Under the pieces are notes generated by a model that saw nothing but the letters and a program-made list of their open reading frames with translations, was not told the DNA's origin and did not search any database. From assembly GCF_027270315.1 (NCBI RefSeq), contig NZ_CP114413.1:9300001-9364000 (forward strand): a stretch of DNA of 64,000 nucleotides. Direction: 5' to 3'. This DNA is from Streptomyces cinnabarinus. Lineage in GTDB: Bacteria; Actinomycetota; Actinomycetes; Streptomycetales; Streptomycetaceae. This document shows, one piece after another, positions 62,630-64,000 of this stretch (positions within the stretch are counted from its first letter, which is position 1; each line of letters begins with the position of its first letter). Position numbers and translations under genes: made by a program.

Positions 62630-64000
62630 ATGCCCTCGTACGTTCACGCCCACCGCTCCCCGGCTTCCGGGGCAGGCCGAGGCGAGACCCCATGGACGGC
62701 GCGCGGCCTGGCGGTCACCAAGTCCAGCGACACCATGGAGCACGCGGCAGACGTGCTCGCCGACCGTGCTCTGGCGGTGCCGGGCAGGGCGATGGCCACG
62801 GGGGTGACGGCATCGGCCGGGCGCCCCGCGGAACGCAATGTCCCGGGCGGGGGCGTCGTACCCGCAAGCGGTGGGCATCGCCTGGATTCCTCGGCGCGGA
62901 CGGAGCTGGAGCGGGCCTTCAGGCACGACTTCAGCGGCGTACGCGTGCACAGCGGACCTGAGGCCGCCGAGCTGGCGCGGGGCTTAGGGGCGCGCGCCTA
63001 CACCTTCGGGCGGAACATCGTCCTCGGCGGTGGGGAGTCCGTACATGGCGACTCGGGCCGGCGTCTCCTGGCGCACGAGCTCGCGCACGTCGTCCAGTAC
63101 GACTCTTCGGGCCGCGCCGTCATCGCCCGCCAGGAGAAGCGGGGACGGGACGGACGGACCGACGACGAGGTCCGCAGAGAACTAGAGAAGCGGACCGGCA
63201 AGAGCTTCGCACAGCTCGTCCTGGGGCTTGGCCGGGGCCCCATCGACAGCAGCAAGATCTCGCCCCGCGACCTGGAGGAGGAGCTGGAAAGGAACGGCCC
63301 CCTGCGGCACCGCGAGATGGACACCAAGGAGCCCGTCGTCATTGACAACGTCCTCGAAAAGCACCGGTCTCAGGAGAACCGGTTCGTCTCCAGAGGCAGG
63401 ATCGGCCCCGAGGCCAGGATCAACGCGGAGAAGGAGGCGGGCGAACAGGCCGTCAACGACGCCTTCGTCTCCGGCACGGCCAAGGGAGCGGCTGGTATGA
63501 AGCCGGGTTCCGCGTCCGAAGGCCTCGTGAAGCCGGCCCCCGAGGTCCGCGGCTACGAACCCCGGCCACCCACGACGTACGAGCCGAGAAGGGGCGCCTA
63601 CAAGCCGGACCCACCGACACTGCGGGACCTCGCGGGCCCGCGTCCGGGAGAAATGCGGGTCGACAAGGGATTCCAGAACGAACTGGCCGTCGCTCGGCTG
63701 ACCGGTGGAAGACTGGCCAGGGACGCTCGAAGCGCCAAGATTGGCGAAGGGGGCGTGCTCCAGGATGTCGAGGTTCGCTACACCTTGCCGAACGGCCAGG
63801 GTGGTGTCGCCAGAGTCGACGTGTTCGGCCCCAAACAGGAACTCATCCAGGTCGGCGGCCCCGCGAAGGCCATAGAGCTCGACAAGACCATCAGCAAACT
63901 GACGCACCTGAAGCGGGCCGCCGAGGCCAGCGGTGTGAGCGCTGAGGCGTACTTCACCTCCGACACTCCGAAACCCGTGCTCGACGCCGCCGGCAAGGTC
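62630..64000 (+). CDS. DUF4157 protein with nuclease/toxin-like C-terminal region (incomplete at window edge)
   Basis: ATG 62630 has GGAGG 7 nt upstream and lies 22 nt after the protease-STAND gene. The 457 visible codons stay open to the edge. Residues 85-160 are DUF4157: FRHDFSGVRVHSGPEAAELA, LGARAYTFGRNIVLGGG and LLAHELAHVVQYD with HELAH at 149-153. A charged linker and a Pro/Tyr-rich segment follow. From about residue 345 (MRVDKGFQNELAVARLTGGR, LQDVEVRYTLPNGQGGVARV, DVFGPKQELIQVGGPAKAIE) the sequence resembles the restriction-endonuclease-fold toxins found at the C-termini of polymorphic toxins. That is inference. It may be the protease substrate or the system's effector. Confidence 0.75.
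   Translation, partial: MPSYVHAHRSPASGAGRGETPWTARGLAVTKSSDTMEHAADVLADRALAVPGRAMATGVTASAGRPAERNVPGGGVVPASGGHRLDSSARTELERAFRHDFSGVRVHSGPEAAELARGLGARAYTFGRNIVLGGGESVHGDSGRRLLAHELAHVVQYDSSGRAVIARQEKRGRDGRTDDEVRRELEKRTGKSFAQLVLGLGRGPIDSSKISPRDLEEELERNGPLRHREMDTKEPVVIDNVLEKHRSQENRFVSRGRIGPEARINAEKEAGEQAVNDAFVSGTAKGAAGMKPGSASEGLVKPAPEVRGYEPRPPTTYEPRRGAYKPDPPTLRDLAGPRPGEMRVDKGFQNELAVARLTGGRLARDARSAKIGEGGVLQDVEVRYTLPNGQGGVARVDVFGPKQELIQVGGPAKAIELDKTISKLTHLKRAAEASGVSAEAYFTSDTPKPVLDAAGKV

Overview
The window is about 64 kb of very GC-rich DNA with strong third-position GC bias, GTG/TTG starts, GGAGG-type ribosome binding sites and many secreted proteins with CBM13 (ricin-type) and FN3 modules. This points to a Streptomyces (or very close actinomycete) chromosome, and the number of broken genes and insertion-sequence scars suggests an accessory or chromosome-arm region. 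No rRNA, tRNA or CRISPR array was seen.

Left part (1-27 kb): a STAND NB-ARC/TPR protein, a VOC protein and an APH-type phosphotransferase lie among transposase scars. They are followed by a two-gene molybdenum hydroxylase (Tat-exported large subunit plus 2Fe-2S subunit) and a two-gene quinoprotein oxidase locus in which a catalase-like domain is fused to a LodA-type oxidase, with its LodB-type flavoprotein. Then come a membrane coiled-coil protein, a secreted lamin-tail-domain protein with a His-rich tail, a DUF4157-L,D-transpeptidase fusion, an FAD monooxygenase, nested IS630/IS256 remnants, a divergent VOC/WYL-regulator pair around a perfect operator-like palindrome, a decayed ISL3 transposase that has replaced the 3' end of the WYL gene, a large secreted SGNH-hydrolase/FN3 protein and a lipoprotein.

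Middle part (27-45 kb): two translationally coupled tyrosine recombinases of Tn554 TnpA/TnpB type (the first frameshifted) are followed by a pentapeptide-like-repeat membrane protein gene bracketed by two related, structured 73-nt elements. Next is a coherent metabolic locus: an AcoR/GAF-type Fis regulator divergent from a zinc alcohol dehydrogenase and a five-gene ABC importer of glycerol (GlpVPQST) type with two asymmetric ATPases, then a small ABM-domain monooxygenase and an LtrA membrane protein.

Right part (45-57 kb): a plant-polysaccharide block holds a decayed polysaccharide-lyase-like gene, a GH5 cellulase, a GH62 arabinofuranosidase broken by one in-frame TGA, a GH10 xylanase and a CBM13-CE1 esterase, with palindromes in the long GH62-GH10 intergenic region. 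A TetR/SDR divergent pair with two operator copies and several gene fragments are interspersed.

Right edge (57.8-64 kb): a compact conflict-type operon contains a Trypco1 protein, a 1482-residue trypsin-NB-ARC-helical-repeat STAND protein overlapping it by 4 nt, and, 22 nt further on, a DUF4157 (HELAH) protein with a nuclease/toxin-like C-terminal region running off the window. This operon, the catalase-LodA fusion and the structured elements beside the recombinases are the most unusual content.
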